This document shows, piece after piece, positions 16,821-24,926 of a stretch of DNA of 64,000 nucleotides. The DNA lies in NCBI RefSeq assembly GCF_018390595.1, contig NZ_JAHBAV010000009.1, forward strand, positions 1 to 64,000, written 5' to 3'. Source of the stretch: Dietzia massiliensis (GTDB lineage Bacteria; Actinomycetota; Actinomycetes; Mycobacteriales; Mycobacteriaceae). The position numbers and the translations under genes were made by a program. The first letter of the stretch is position 1. Each line of letters opens with the position of its first letter. Below the pieces are notes generated by a model that saw only the letters and a list, made by a program, of their open reading frames with translations, was not told the origin of the DNA and made no database searches.

Positions 16821-18098
16821 GTGAACGACGACTCGCGCATCCGCCGCAATCCACTCGCAGCGCCCGTCGTGGCGATGATCGGCGGCGGGCAGCTCGCCCG
16901 CATGACCCACCAGTCCGCCGTCGCCCTGGGCCAGACCCTCCGGGTCCTCGCCGCCGACCCGCTCGACCCCGCGGCCCAGGTCACGCCCGACGTCGTGATC
17001 GGCGCCCACGACGACCCCGACGCCGTCCGGGCCGCCGCCGAGGGCGCCGACGTGATGACGTTCGACCACGAGCACGTGCCCCCGCAGATCCTGCTCGACC
17101 TCGAGGCCTCGGGCGTCGCCGTCCGCCCGCGTGCCTCCGCGCTCATCCACGCCCAGGACAAGCTCGTCATGCGGCGTGCCCTCGCCGAGATCGGGGCGCC
17201 GATCCCGCCGTTCACCGCCGTGGACTCGGTCGAGGACGTCCGGCGCTTCCACGACGAGCAGGACGGGCGGATCGTCCTCAAGTCGGCCCGCGGCGGCTAC
17301 GACGGGCGCGGCGTCTGGATGCCGGACTCGCTCGAGGAGGCCGAGCGAATCGCCTCCGAGCAGCTCGCCGCCGGGGTGCCCATGATGGCCGAGGCGCGGG
17401 TGCCGTGGACCCGGGAGCTGTCGGCGATGGTCGCGCGGTCCCCGTTCGGGCAGGGCGCCGTGTGGCCGGTCGTCGAGACCGTGCAGCGCGACGGGATCTG
17501 CGCCGTGGCGATCGCTCCCGCTCCCGAGCTTCCCGACGACCTGCGCTCGGCCGTCCAGGCGACCGCCCTCAAGCTCGCCGAGCACCTGGACGTCACCGGC
17601 GTCATGGCCGTCGAGCTGTTCGAGGTCGTCGGCTCGGACGGTCGCCCCGGAGTGCTGGTCAACGAGCTGGCGATGCGGCCCCACAACTCCGGGCACTGGA
17701 CCATGGACGGGGCCACCACCAGCCAGTTCGAGCAGCACCTGCGGGCCGTGCTCGACTACCCGCTCGGCTCGACCGTGCCCACCGCCCCGCTCACCGTGAT
17801 GGCCAACGTCCTCGGCGCGCCCGAGACGCCCGTGATGAGCATGGACGAGCGTGTCCACCACCTCGCGGCGCGGTTCCCACACGCCAAGGTGCACCTCTAC
17901 GGCAAGTCCGAGCGACACGGCCGGAAGATCGGCCACGTCAACGTGCTCGCCGACCCGGGCCTCGACCCGGACGACGCGGACCAGGTGGCCGCCGTGCGCG
18001 CGGTGGCCGAGCTGGCCGCCCACTGGCTGTCCCACGCCCGGTGGGCCGACGGCTGGGACCCCCACACGGGCGCGCCCGTCGGCGAGTTCGAACGCTGA
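16821..18098 (+). CDS. purK: N5-carboxyaminoimidazole ribonucleotide synthase
   Basis: 425 residues from GTG 16821; ATG 16812 in the same frame is equally possible and adds three residues. ATP-grasp enzyme of purine synthesis: AIR + bicarbonate + ATP gives N5-CAIR. N-terminal MIGGGQLARMTHQSAVALGQ, then FDHEHVPPQILLDLEASG, the ATP-grasp segment KSARGGYDGRGVWM, ELSAMVARSPFGQ, and the C-terminal substrate segment LAMRPHNSGHWTMDGATTSQFEQHLRAV are all family signatures. Functions directly before PurE, encoded 120 bp downstream, as in M. tuberculosis Rv3276c-Rv3275c. Confidence 0.95.
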   Translation: MNDDSRIRRNPLAAPVVAMIGGGQLARMTHQSAVALGQTLRVLAADPLDPAAQVTPDVVIGAHDDPDAVRAAAEGADVMTFDHEHVPPQILLDLEASGVAVRPRASALIHAQDKLVMRRALAEIGAPIPPFTAVDSVEDVRRFHDEQDGRIVLKSARGGYDGRGVWMPDSLEEAERIASEQLAAGVPMMAEARVPWTRELSAMVARSPFGQGAVWPVVETVQRDGICAVAIAPAPELPDDLRSAVQATALKLAEHLDVTGVMAVELFEVVGSDGRPGVLVNELAMRPHNSGHWTMDGATTSQFEQHLRAVLDYPLGSTVPTAPLTVMANVLGAPETPVMSMDERVHHLAARFPHAKVHLYGKSERHGRKIGHVNVLADPGLDPDDADQVAAVRAVAELAAHWLSHARWADGWDPHTGAPVGEFER

Positions 18099-18218
18099 GC
18101 CCACCGCCGCGTCCGCGCGGCCGATGCTGTGCGGACACCGCGTCCATCGGACAACCCCCCCGGGCGGCCGGCGCCCCGGCCGCCCCCCCGCTGACACACC
18201 TCGACGAAAGGCGACGAG

Positions 18219-18731
18219 ATGACCGCGCGACAGGACGGGCCGCAGGTCGGCCTCATCATGGGCAGTGACTCCGACTGGCCCACCATGGAGGCGGCGGCCG
18301 AGGCGCTCGCCGAGTTCGGGATCCCGTTCGAGGTGGGCGTCGTCTCCGCGCACCGCACCCCGCAGAAGATGCTCGACTACGCCCGGTCGGCCGCCGGTCG
18401 CGGCATCCGCGTCGTGATCGCCGGCGCGGGCGGCGCCGCGCACCTGCCGGGGATGGTCGCCTCCGCCACCGCGCTGCCCGTGATCGGAGTGCCGGTTCCG
18501 CTCAAGCATCTCGACGGGATGGACTCGTTGCTGTCGATCGTGCAGATGCCGGCGGGGGTCCCGGTGGCGACCGTGTCGATCGGGGGAGCCCGGAACGCCG
18601 GGTTGCTGGCGGTCCGGATCCTCGCCGCCTCCGACCCCGCCCTGCGTGAGCGGATGGAGGGTTTCCAGGCGGAGCTCGAGGCGATGGTCGAGCGCAAGGA
18701 CGACGCGCTCCGGCAGCGTCTGCTCGGCTGA
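18219..18731 (+). CDS. purE: N5-carboxyaminoimidazole ribonucleotide mutase
   Basis: 170 residues; class I PurE, which moves the carboxyl group of N5-CAIR to C4 giving CAIR. The phosphate and substrate loops [28 protein letters not shown] (catalytic His), [12 protein letters not shown] and the [29 protein letters not shown] stretch are all present. A GAAAGGCGACGAG ribosome region precedes ATG 18219. The 120-bp spacer after purK contains a long cytosine-rich run but no clear terminator, so both genes may be on one transcript. Confidence 0.96.
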   Translation: MTARQDGPQVGLIMGSDSDWPTMEAAAEALAEFGIPFEVGVVSAHRTPQKMLDYARSAAGRGIRVVIAGAGGAAHLPGMVASATALPVIGVPVPLKHLDGMDSLLSIVQMPAGVPVATVSIGGARNAGLLAVRILAASDPALRERMEGFQAELEAMVERKDDALRQRLLG

Positions 18732-18813
18732 CGGGCGGGAGGCATCCCGCAGGTGCGTTCCGCGATGCGGAAAGTGGGGTCGCCGATGGGGGAGGAATCC
18801 AGTTAGTCGCTGG

Positions 18814-18819
18814 TAACGT
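18814..18819 (+). promoter_or_regulatory. Candidate -10 of fadE25
   Basis: TAACGT about 128 bp before the fadE25 ATG, implying a leader of roughly 120 nt. The 215-bp spacer 18732-18946 holds no other feature that I can name. Confidence 0.3.
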
Positions 18820-18946
18820 GAGTGGCCGGGTGCACCCCGGATCCACTCGCGAGCCGCCGCCGTCGCGCGACCGGCCCACACCGATGTCCGGACACCGGCG
18901 CCCGCCGCGTGACCAGCACTGACGATTCCCCTTTGGAGGCCCGCAC

Positions 18947-20116
18947 ATGTCCGGTAACCCCGACTTCGATCTGTACCGTCCGGCGGAGGAGCACGAGGAG
19001 CTCCGCGCCGCGATCCGCGCGCTGTCGGAGAAGGAGATCGAGCCCCACGCCGCGGATGTCGACGAGAACGAGCGGTTCCCGCAGGAGGCCCTCGACGCGC
19101 TCAACGCGTCGGGCTTCAACGCGGTCCACATCCCCGAGGAGTACGAGGGTCAGGGCGCGGATTCGGTCGCGGCCTGCATCGTGATCGAGGAGGTCGCCCG
19201 CGTCGACGCCTCGTCCTCGCTGATCCCGGCGGTCAACAAGCTCGGCACCATGGGCCTGATCCTGGCCGGTGGCGAGGAGCTCAAGCAGAAGGTGCTGCCC
19301 GAGATCGCCGCGGGGAAGATGGCCTCCTACGCCCTGTCCGAGCGCGAGGCCGGCTCGGACGCCGCGTCGATGCGCACGCGCGCCAAGGCCGACGGTGACG
19401 ACTGGATCCTCAACGGCTCCAAGGCGTGGATCACCAACGGCGGCAAGTCCACCTGGTACACGGTCATGGCCGTGACCGACCCAGATAAGGGTGCCGGCGG
19501 GATCTCCGCGTTCATGGTCCACGCCGACGACGAGGGTTTCGGCGTGTCCAAGACCGAGAAGAAGCTCGGGATCAAGGGCTCGCCCACCGCGGAGCTGTAC
19601 TTCGAGAACGTCCGCATCCCGGGCGACCGGATCATCGGCGAGCCGGGCACCGGGTTCAAGACCGCGCTGCAGACGCTGGACCACACCCGTCCGACGATCG
19701 GTGCGCAGGCCGTGGGCATCGCGCAGGGCGCGCTCGACGCGGCGATCGCCTACACCAAGGAGCGCCGCCAGTTCGGCAAGGCGATCTCGGATTTCCAGAA
19801 CACGCAGTTCATGCTGGCCGACATGGCCATGAAGGTGCAGGCCGCGCGTCTGATGGTCTACACCGCCGCCGCCAACGCCGAGCGCGGCTCCGCCCCCGGT
19901 GGCGAGAAGCTCGGCTTCATGGCCGCCGCCTCCAAGACCTTCGCCTCGGACGTGGCGATGGAGGTCACCACCAACGCGGTGCAGCTGTTCGGCGGCGCCG
20001 GCTACACGCGTGACTTCCCCGTCGAGCGGATGATGCGCGACGCCAAGATCACCCAGATCTACGAGGGCACCAACCAGATCAACCGCATGGTCATGGCCCG
20101 CCAGCTCCTGGCCTGA
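18947..20116 (+). CDS. fadE25: Acyl-CoA dehydrogenase (FadE25)
   Basis: 389 residues; FAD enzyme that introduces the alpha-beta double bond in acyl-CoA for beta-oxidation. Domains: N-terminal helical (residues 8-120), middle beta domain with the FAD signature YALSEREAGSDAASMRTRA and WITNGG, C-terminal helical domain with ERRQFGKAISDFQ, LFGGAGYTRDFPVERMMRDAKITQIYEGTNQINRMVMARQLL. The Glu in YEGTNQ is the catalytic base position. GGAGG precedes ATG 18947. Gene order purE-fadE25 is that of Rv3275c-Rv3274c. Codons are extremely biased, suggesting strong expression. Confidence 0.95.
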   Translation: MSGNPDFDLYRPAEEHEELRAAIRALSEKEIEPHAADVDENERFPQEALDALNASGFNAVHIPEEYEGQGADSVAACIVIEEVARVDASSSLIPAVNKLGTMGLILAGGEELKQKVLPEIAAGKMASYALSEREAGSDAASMRTRAKADGDDWILNGSKAWITNGGKSTWYTVMAVTDPDKGAGGISAFMVHADDEGFGVSKTEKKLGIKGSPTAELYFENVRIPGDRIIGEPGTGFKTALQTLDHTRPTIGAQAVGIAQGALDAAIAYTKERRQFGKAISDFQNTQFMLADMAMKVQAARLMVYTAAANAERGSAPGGEKLGFMAAASKTFASDVAMEVTTNAVQLFGGAGYTRDFPVERMMRDAKITQIYEGTNQINRMVMARQLLA

Positions 20117-20138
20117 CCGGTCGGCTGAACCCCGCCTC

Positions 20139-20206
20139 GATCTGCCCCTCCGATCGCGATCGACCCCCGGAACCCCGGGGGCGGATCGCAATCGGAGGGG
20201 CAGATC
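20139..20206. terminator. 32-bp-arm hairpin between convergent fadE25 and Rv3268-like gene
   Basis: Arms 20139-20170 and 20175-20206 pair at 29 of 32 positions, with 16 perfect outer base pairs (GATCTGCCCCTCCGAT) and a 4-nt AACC loop. No T tract. Probable bidirectional terminator. Confidence 0.65.
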
Positions 20207-20273
20207 GCGTTGCGGCCCGGATCGCGCCTGGAAGGCGGCGGGTGGAGTCGGGGCGGGAGGAGAACGCCCCGCC

Positions 20274-20321
20274 CCGCCGGCGCCGGAACGCCCCGCCGGC
20301 GCCGGAACGCTCCGCCGGCGC
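20274..20321. repeat. Short GC-rich tandem repeat
   Basis: A 19-bp unit (CCGCCGGCGCCGGAACGC plus one variable base) occurs at 20274-20292 and 20293-20311, followed by a 10-bp partial copy. It lies between the hairpin and the stop codon at 20337. Confidence 0.85.
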
Positions 20322-20336
20322 TCGGTGTCCGGCGCT

Positions 20337-21023
20337 CTAGGCGGTGAGCGTGGTGCGCTCGGTGTCCGCGATCCCCGCCACGGCGGGGTCGTCGGCGTCG
20401 GCGCCCGTGACGAGCACGGCCGTGCCGCCGGAGGCGAACACCCGCGCGAGGGTGGCCACGACGTCGTCGCGTTCGCGGCCGGCGACCAGCGCCCGACCGG
20501 AGAGGGCGCGGTCGGCCAGTTGGTCGAGCGTCAGGCCGTCGAGGGCGAGGTCACCGCCGCCGGAGGGGACGAACGCGTCGGGGTGGATGCGGCACGCCTC
20601 GGCGAGGTCGGTGACGCCCGGCGGCACCTCGACGCCCGCGGCGGCCAGGGGGCGGCCCATCGGGTCGGTGGTCATGAGGAGGGTCTCGACGTCGGTGGGG
20701 TGGCGGTCGAGGCGGTCGGGGACGGTGACGACGACGACGGCGTCGTCCGCGGACCCTGTGCGGACCTCGGCGCCCGCCCACCAGGCGCCCAGCAGGACAC
20801 CGGCGGTGAGCCAGTGGGCGGGCAGGTCGCACACGATCACGTCACCGGGCGTCACCCCGAGTTCGTCGCGGAGCAGGCCCGCGATCTTCGCCGCCCAGTT
20901 GGCGGTCGAGGTGACCGACAGCTCGACGCGGGACGGGGCGGCCTGGTCGTAGTGGGTGACCATCGGCGCCCCGGGGTCGAGCGCGAGCAGCGGCTGGAGC
21001 ACGGTGTCTGCGGCGGTGTTCAC
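20337..21023 (-). CDS. TIGR03089 family protein (Rv3268 type)
   Basis: 228 residues. Resembles the N-terminal part of acyl/AMP-binding enzymes (APPMVTHYD, RVELSVTSTANWAAKIAGLLRDELGVTPGDVIVCDLPAHWLTAGVLLGAWWAGAEV), but lacks the AMP-binding phosphate loop and the C-terminal cap, so adenylation activity is unlikely. Matches the family found next to lytR-cpsA in mycolic-acid bacteria (Rv3268 beside Rv3267). Role unknown. Encoded 67 bp downstream of the LCP gene on the same strand, with which it is probably co-transcribed. Confidence 0.8.
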   Translation of the reverse strand: MNTAADTVLQPLLALDPGAPMVTHYDQAAPSRVELSVTSTANWAAKIAGLLRDELGVTPGDVIVCDLPAHWLTAGVLLGAWWAGAEVRTGSADDAVVVVTVPDRLDRHPTDVETLLMTTDPMGRPLAAAGVEVPPGVTDLAEACRIHPDAFVPSGGGDLALDGLTLDQLADRALSGRALVAGRERDDVVATLARVFASGGTAVLVTGADADDPAVAGIADTERTTLTA

Positions 21024-21090
21024 TCGGGTGGCCTCCTGGCGTCGTGGGGTGGTTCCCCCGGTGCGGCGGGCGGCGCGTCCGCCTCCGGGG

Positions 21091-22662
21091 TCAGTTCACG
21101 CAGGGTACGTCGGAGCCGCCGGCGTCGAAGGTCGGACGCTGCGCGATCGACGGCGGGAGCGGCGCGTACGTGGTGGTGGCGGGGGAGTAGGACTCGGTCG
21201 TGGCGGCCTCACCGGTGGGGCCGCTGTAGTCGTCCGCGAGGACCACACGCACGGTGCCGGGCGGGACCGCGGGGTCGACCTGGACCGGCAGGCCACCGAG
21301 CGCGTCGGAGACGGCGAACGCGGCGGCGTCGTCGGCGGAGCCCGCCGCCACGTGCGAGGTGTAGGCGGCGGCCGGGTCGGTGAGCAGATCACCGGTGGTG
21401 TAGCCCAGCTCGGTGAGCGCACCGGAGACGCGGGCGGCCAGCCCGTCGATCGCGGTGGTGTTGACCACCGACACGGCGACCGTCGAGGGGTCGACGCCGG
21501 GCTCGCCGGGGGCGGGCTCGCCGTCGCCGCCCTCGGCGGCGTCCGCGTCATCCTCGGTGCTGGCGAAGCCCGCGACGAACTCCGACACCTGGACGGGGTC
21601 GGCGGTGACGATGGACTCGCCCCACTCGGTGTACGAGTCGATGCTGGTGACCGGGATGGTCTCGAAGCGGACGCTGCCGCCGCTGATGTCCTTGAGCTTC
21701 ATGGCGAAGTCCACGAAGTCCCAGTTCTCGTCGATCACGAACGAGCGTTTGGCGGCGTCGACCAGCGCACCGAGCTTGCCCGGATCGGTGAGGGTGCCGG
21801 CCGAGAGGATCTTCTTGACCAGCTGGGACATGAACACCTGCTGGCGGACGATGCGGTCGAGGTCGCCGGCGGGCAGGTCGTGGCGCTGGCGGACGAAGCT
21901 CAGGGCGTCCGAGCCGGAGACCGTCTGGACACCCGCGTCGAAGTTCGCGCCCGACAGCGGCTCGTCGACGGGCTCGTTGAGGCAGACGGGGACACCGCCG
22001 ACCGCGTCGGTGAGCAGTACGAAGCCCAGCAGCCCGATCTCCGCGTAGTGGTCGGCCTGGACGCCGGTGAGGTCCGCGACGGCGCCGATGAGCCCGTTCC
22101 GGCCAGCGTTGACGGCCGCGCGCTGGTCCTCCTCGGTGATGACGCCCTCGGGGTCCGAGGCCACGACCCGCTCGAGGTGGGCCTCCTTGTTGGCCGCGTA
22201 CACACCGTTGATCTTGCTGCCGCCGACGGTGCTGGTCTCCACGTACACGTCACGCGGGATGGAGATCGCGGTGGCGGAGCTGCCGTCCTCCGGGATGCGG
22301 ATGAGCAGGATCGTGTCGGTGTTCTCGCCGTCCTCCTCACCGGTGCGGATGGTGGCGAGCTCCTCCTGGCTGAGGGGGTTGCCCTGGGCGTCGGTCCGGT
22401 TGTCGGTGCCGACCAGAAGGATGTCCACCGCGCCGTCGAGGCCGCCGTCGCCCACGTCCAGGCCGCCGGCGGAGGACAGGTCCGAGCTGAGGCCGTTGAC
22501 GAGCGTCCAGCCGACGCCAGTGACCAGGAGGCAGACCGCGGAGACGAGAGCGGCGAGGACGCGGCCTATACGCGAGGCCATCGGGTGGGCCGGGGTGGCG
22601 TGCCGCCTACCCCGCGCCCGGCTGTGGGCGCGACGGGGAGTCACTGGCAGCTCGGCGCTCAT
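21091..22662 (-). CDS. LytR-CpsA-Psr (LCP) family cell-wall polymer ligase
   Basis: 523 residues. Short basic cytoplasmic tail, one membrane anchor at about residues 31-55 (RIGRVLAALVSAVCLLVTGVGWTL), then the extracellular LCP domain (NTDTILLIRIPEDGSSATAISIPRDVYVE; VGGVPVCLNEPVDEPLSG; DALSFVRQRHDLPAGDLDRIVRQQVF) with the conserved Arg/Asp set, an acidic linker, and a C-terminal LytR_C domain (TVAVSVVNTTAIDGLAARVSGALTELGYTTG). Orthologue of Rv3267. These enzymes transfer arabinogalactan from a decaprenyl carrier to peptidoglycan. An AAGGACGG ribosome site sits before ATG 22662. Divergent from wbbL, which builds the same polymer's linker; rmlD, between them in M. tuberculosis, is missing. Confidence 0.93.
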   Translation of the reverse strand: MSAELPVTPRRAHSRARGRRHATPAHPMASRIGRVLAALVSAVCLLVTGVGWTLVNGLSSDLSSAGGLDVGDGGLDGAVDILLVGTDNRTDAQGNPLSQEELATIRTGEEDGENTDTILLIRIPEDGSSATAISIPRDVYVETSTVGGSKINGVYAANKEAHLERVVASDPEGVITEEDQRAAVNAGRNGLIGAVADLTGVQADHYAEIGLLGFVLLTDAVGGVPVCLNEPVDEPLSGANFDAGVQTVSGSDALSFVRQRHDLPAGDLDRIVRQQVFMSQLVKKILSAGTLTDPGKLGALVDAAKRSFVIDENWDFVDFAMKLKDISGGSVRFETIPVTSIDSYTEWGESIVTADPVQVSEFVAGFASTEDDADAAEGGDGEPAPGEPGVDPSTVAVSVVNTTAIDGLAARVSGALTELGYTTGDLLTDPAAAYTSHVAAGSADDAAAFAVSDALGGLPVQVDPAVPPGTVRVVLADDYSGPTGEAATTESYSPATTTYAPLPPSIAQRPTFDAGGSDVPCVN

Positions 22663-22762
22663 CCACCGTCCTTGTCCTCGATTAGGGGCCGCTCGAGGCC
22701 GCCGACGATCATCCCACGGTACCGCGCCGCGCGCCGGGCGTCGGAATCGACGGGCCGCGTCG

Positions 22763-22768
22763 TAGGGT
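22763..22768 (+). promoter_or_regulatory. -10 element of leaderless wbbL
   Basis: TAGGGT ends 7 nt before GTG 22776; a GTG at 22767 falls inside the hexamer and is therefore less likely as start. Confidence 0.6.
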
Positions 22769-22775
22769 GTTGCGC

Positions 22776-23675
22776 GTGACGACCCGACTACCCGTCGTGA
22801 CGGTGACGTACTCGCCGGGCGACCACCTCCACAGCTTCGTCGAGACGCTCCCGGCGGCCACGTCCCGGCCGGTGGCGCTGGTGATGGCGGACAACGGGTC
22901 GACAGACGGGGCGCCCGAGGCCGTCGCCGCCCGGTACGACTTCGCCGAGTTCTTCCCGACCGGCGGCAACCTCGGCTACGGCACCGCGATCAACCGGGCC
23001 GTGGCCGAGATCGCCGCGCGTCCGGACGAGTTCGACCAGGAGTTCGTCCTGGTGGTCAACCCGGACGTGACGTTCGAACCCGGCTCGGTGGATGCCCTCC
23101 TCGAGGCGGCGCGGCGGTGGCCGCGCGCGGCCGCGTTCGGCCCGCGCATCTCCGAGACGGACGGGTCGGTGTACCCGTCGGCCCGCTCGGTGCCGCGGCT
23201 CGGGGCCGGGATCGGTCACGCCCTGCTCGGGCAGGTGTGGCGGGGGAACCCGTGGACCGCCCACTACCTCGACGGCGCGGACATGGAGACCGAGCGGACC
23301 GCGGGCTGGCTGTCCGGTTCGTGCCTGCTGCTGCGCCGTGAGGCCTTCGACGCGCTCGGCGGGTTCGACGAGCGCTACTTCATGTACCTGGAGGACGTGG
23401 ACCTGGGCGACCGACTCGGGCGCGCCGGGTGGCAGAACGTCTACGTCCCGGACGCCGTCATCCACCACGACCAGGGCCACGCGGCGAAGGCGGTGCCCGA
23501 GTTCACCCTCCGGGCCCACCACCGCAGCGCCTATCTGTTCCAGGCGGACAGGCACCCACGGACCTGGCAGGCCCCGATACGCTGGGCGCTCAGAGCGGGC
23601 CTGGAACTGCGGTGCCGTCTCGCGATCCGGTCCGCGCGGCGTGCCACGCGCCCACCCCGCGGCCGCCACGGCTGA
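22776..23675 (+). CDS. wbbL: dTDP-Rha:decaprenyl-PP-GlcNAc rhamnosyltransferase
   Basis: 299 residues; GT2 (GT-A fold) glycosyltransferase. Adds rhamnose to GlcNAc-PP-decaprenol, making the linker between arabinogalactan and peptidoglycan. Visible motifs: VVTVTYSPGDHLHSFVETLP, MADNGSTDGAPEAV (nucleotide binding), FPTGGNLGYGTAINRA, the DxD-type NPDVTFEPGSVDALL, the acceptor segment GWLSGSCLLLRREAFDALGGFDERYFMYLEDVDLGDRLGRAGW, and a basic C-terminal tail. Start GTG 22776 by promoter spacing. Same position as Rv3265c. Confidence 0.93.
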   Translation: MTTRLPVVTVTYSPGDHLHSFVETLPAATSRPVALVMADNGSTDGAPEAVAARYDFAEFFPTGGNLGYGTAINRAVAEIAARPDEFDQEFVLVVNPDVTFEPGSVDALLEAARRWPRAAAFGPRISETDGSVYPSARSVPRLGAGIGHALLGQVWRGNPWTAHYLDGADMETERTAGWLSGSCLLLRREAFDALGGFDERYFMYLEDVDLGDRLGRAGWQNVYVPDAVIHHDQGHAAKAVPEFTLRAHHRSAYLFQADRHPRTWQAPIRWALRAGLELRCRLAIRSARRATRPPRGRHG

Positions 23676-23774
23676 GCCCGCGGGGGCCCGGTCCGACCCA
23701 CGACCGACATCCACCCACCGCCCCGGCGGCTCGCGAGCGCGACCGCGGGGCCCGACGACCCCAGGAGCTTCATC

Positions 23775-24890
23775 GTGACCTCGACGACCACCGGGAGCGC
23801 CGCGACCGGCGACGACCTGATCGCCGACACCGAGGCGGTGGTGCTGGTCGGCGGTAAGGGCACGCGGCTGCGGCCCCTGACGATCTCCGCGCCCAAGCCC
23901 ATGCTCCCGACCGCGGGGCTGCCGTTCCTCACGCACCTGCTCTCGCGCATCCGCGCGGCCGGCATCCGGCGGGTCGTGCTGGGCACGTCGTTCAAGGCCG
24001 AGGTGTTCGAGGAGTACTTCGGCGACGGCTCGGACCTCGACCTCGACATCTCGTACGTGGTGGAGACCGAGCCGCTGGGCACGGGTGGCGGCATCCGCAA
24101 CGTGCTGCCCGAGCTCACCGCGTCGACCGTCATGGTGTTCAACGGCGACGTGCTCGGCGGGACCGACCTGCGGGAGATCCTGGCCCTGCACCGGGCCAAG
24201 GACGCCGACCTGACCATGCACCTGGTGCGCGTGTCCGACCCGCGCGCGTTCGGCTGCGTGACCACCGACGACGACGGCCGCGTGCAGGAGTTCCTGGAGA
24301 AGACGCAGGATCCGCCGACCGACCAGATCAACGCGGGCTGTTACGTCTTCCGCCGCGAGCTCATCGAGCAGATCCCGGAGGGGCAGCCCGTCTCGGTCGA
24401 GCGGGAGACCTTCCCGCAGCTGCTCGGGGAGGGCAGGCGGGTCTACGGGTTCGTCGACTCGGCCTACTGGCGCGACATGGGCACCCCGGAGGACTTCGTG
24501 CGCGGCTCGTCGGACCTCGTCCGCGGCATCGCCCCCTCGCCGGCGCTCGACGGCCACGCGGGGGAGGCCCTCGTCCACGAGGGCGCCGGGGTCGGCGCGG
24601 GCGCCGTGCTCGTCGGCGGCACGGTCGTGGGACGCGGTGCGGAGATCGGCGCGGGCGCCCGGCTGGACGGTGCCGTCGTCTTCGACGGCGCCCGGATCGA
24701 GGCGGGCGCCACGGTCGAGCGCTCGATCGTGGGCTTCGGCGCGAGGATCGGCCACCGGGCGCTCGTCCGCGACGGCGTGATCGGCGACGGCGCCGTGGTC
24801 GGCGCCCGCTGCGAGCTCCTGCGCGGCGCCCGCGTGTGGCCGGGCGTCGAGATCCCCGACGGCGGGATCCGCTACTCCACGGACATGTGA
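23775..24890 (+). CDS. Mannose-1-phosphate guanylyltransferase / NDP-sugar pyrophosphorylase
   Basis: 371 residues from GTG 23775, with an AGGAG ribosome site at about 23762. N-terminal nucleotidyltransferase domain: VVLVGGKGTRLRPLTISAPKPMLP (GGxGxRLxPLT...KP loop), FNGDVLGGTD, EFLEKTQDPPTDQINAGCYVF; C-terminal left-handed beta-helix of hexapeptide repeats (GVGAGAVLVGGTVVGRGAEIGAG and onward), about residues 260-365. Corresponds to Rv3264c, which forms GDP-mannose from mannose-1-phosphate and GTP for mannolipids. Preceding wbbL is 99 bp upstream on the same strand. Symbols manB, manC and rmlA2 have all been used for this gene, so I leave it blank. Confidence 0.9.
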   Translation: MTSTTTGSAATGDDLIADTEAVVLVGGKGTRLRPLTISAPKPMLPTAGLPFLTHLLSRIRAAGIRRVVLGTSFKAEVFEEYFGDGSDLDLDISYVVETEPLGTGGGIRNVLPELTASTVMVFNGDVLGGTDLREILALHRAKDADLTMHLVRVSDPRAFGCVTTDDDGRVQEFLEKTQDPPTDQINAGCYVFRRELIEQIPEGQPVSVERETFPQLLGEGRRVYGFVDSAYWRDMGTPEDFVRGSSDLVRGIAPSPALDGHAGEALVHEGAGVGAGAVLVGGTVVGRGAEIGAGARLDGAVVFDGARIEAGATVERSIVGFGARIGHRALVRDGVIGDGAVVGARCELLRGARVWPGVEIPDGGIRYSTDM

Positions 24891-24924
24891 GCGCCCGCGG
24901 CGACACCAGGCCCGCCGCGGGCGC
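24891..24924. terminator. Hairpin between convergent guanylyltransferase and fbiB genes
   Basis: Perfect 12-bp arms (24891-24902 and 24913-24924, GCGCCCGCGGCG and its complement) around a 10-nt loop, filling the 36-bp gap between the two stop codons. Confidence 0.65.
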
Positions 24925-24926
24925 GG

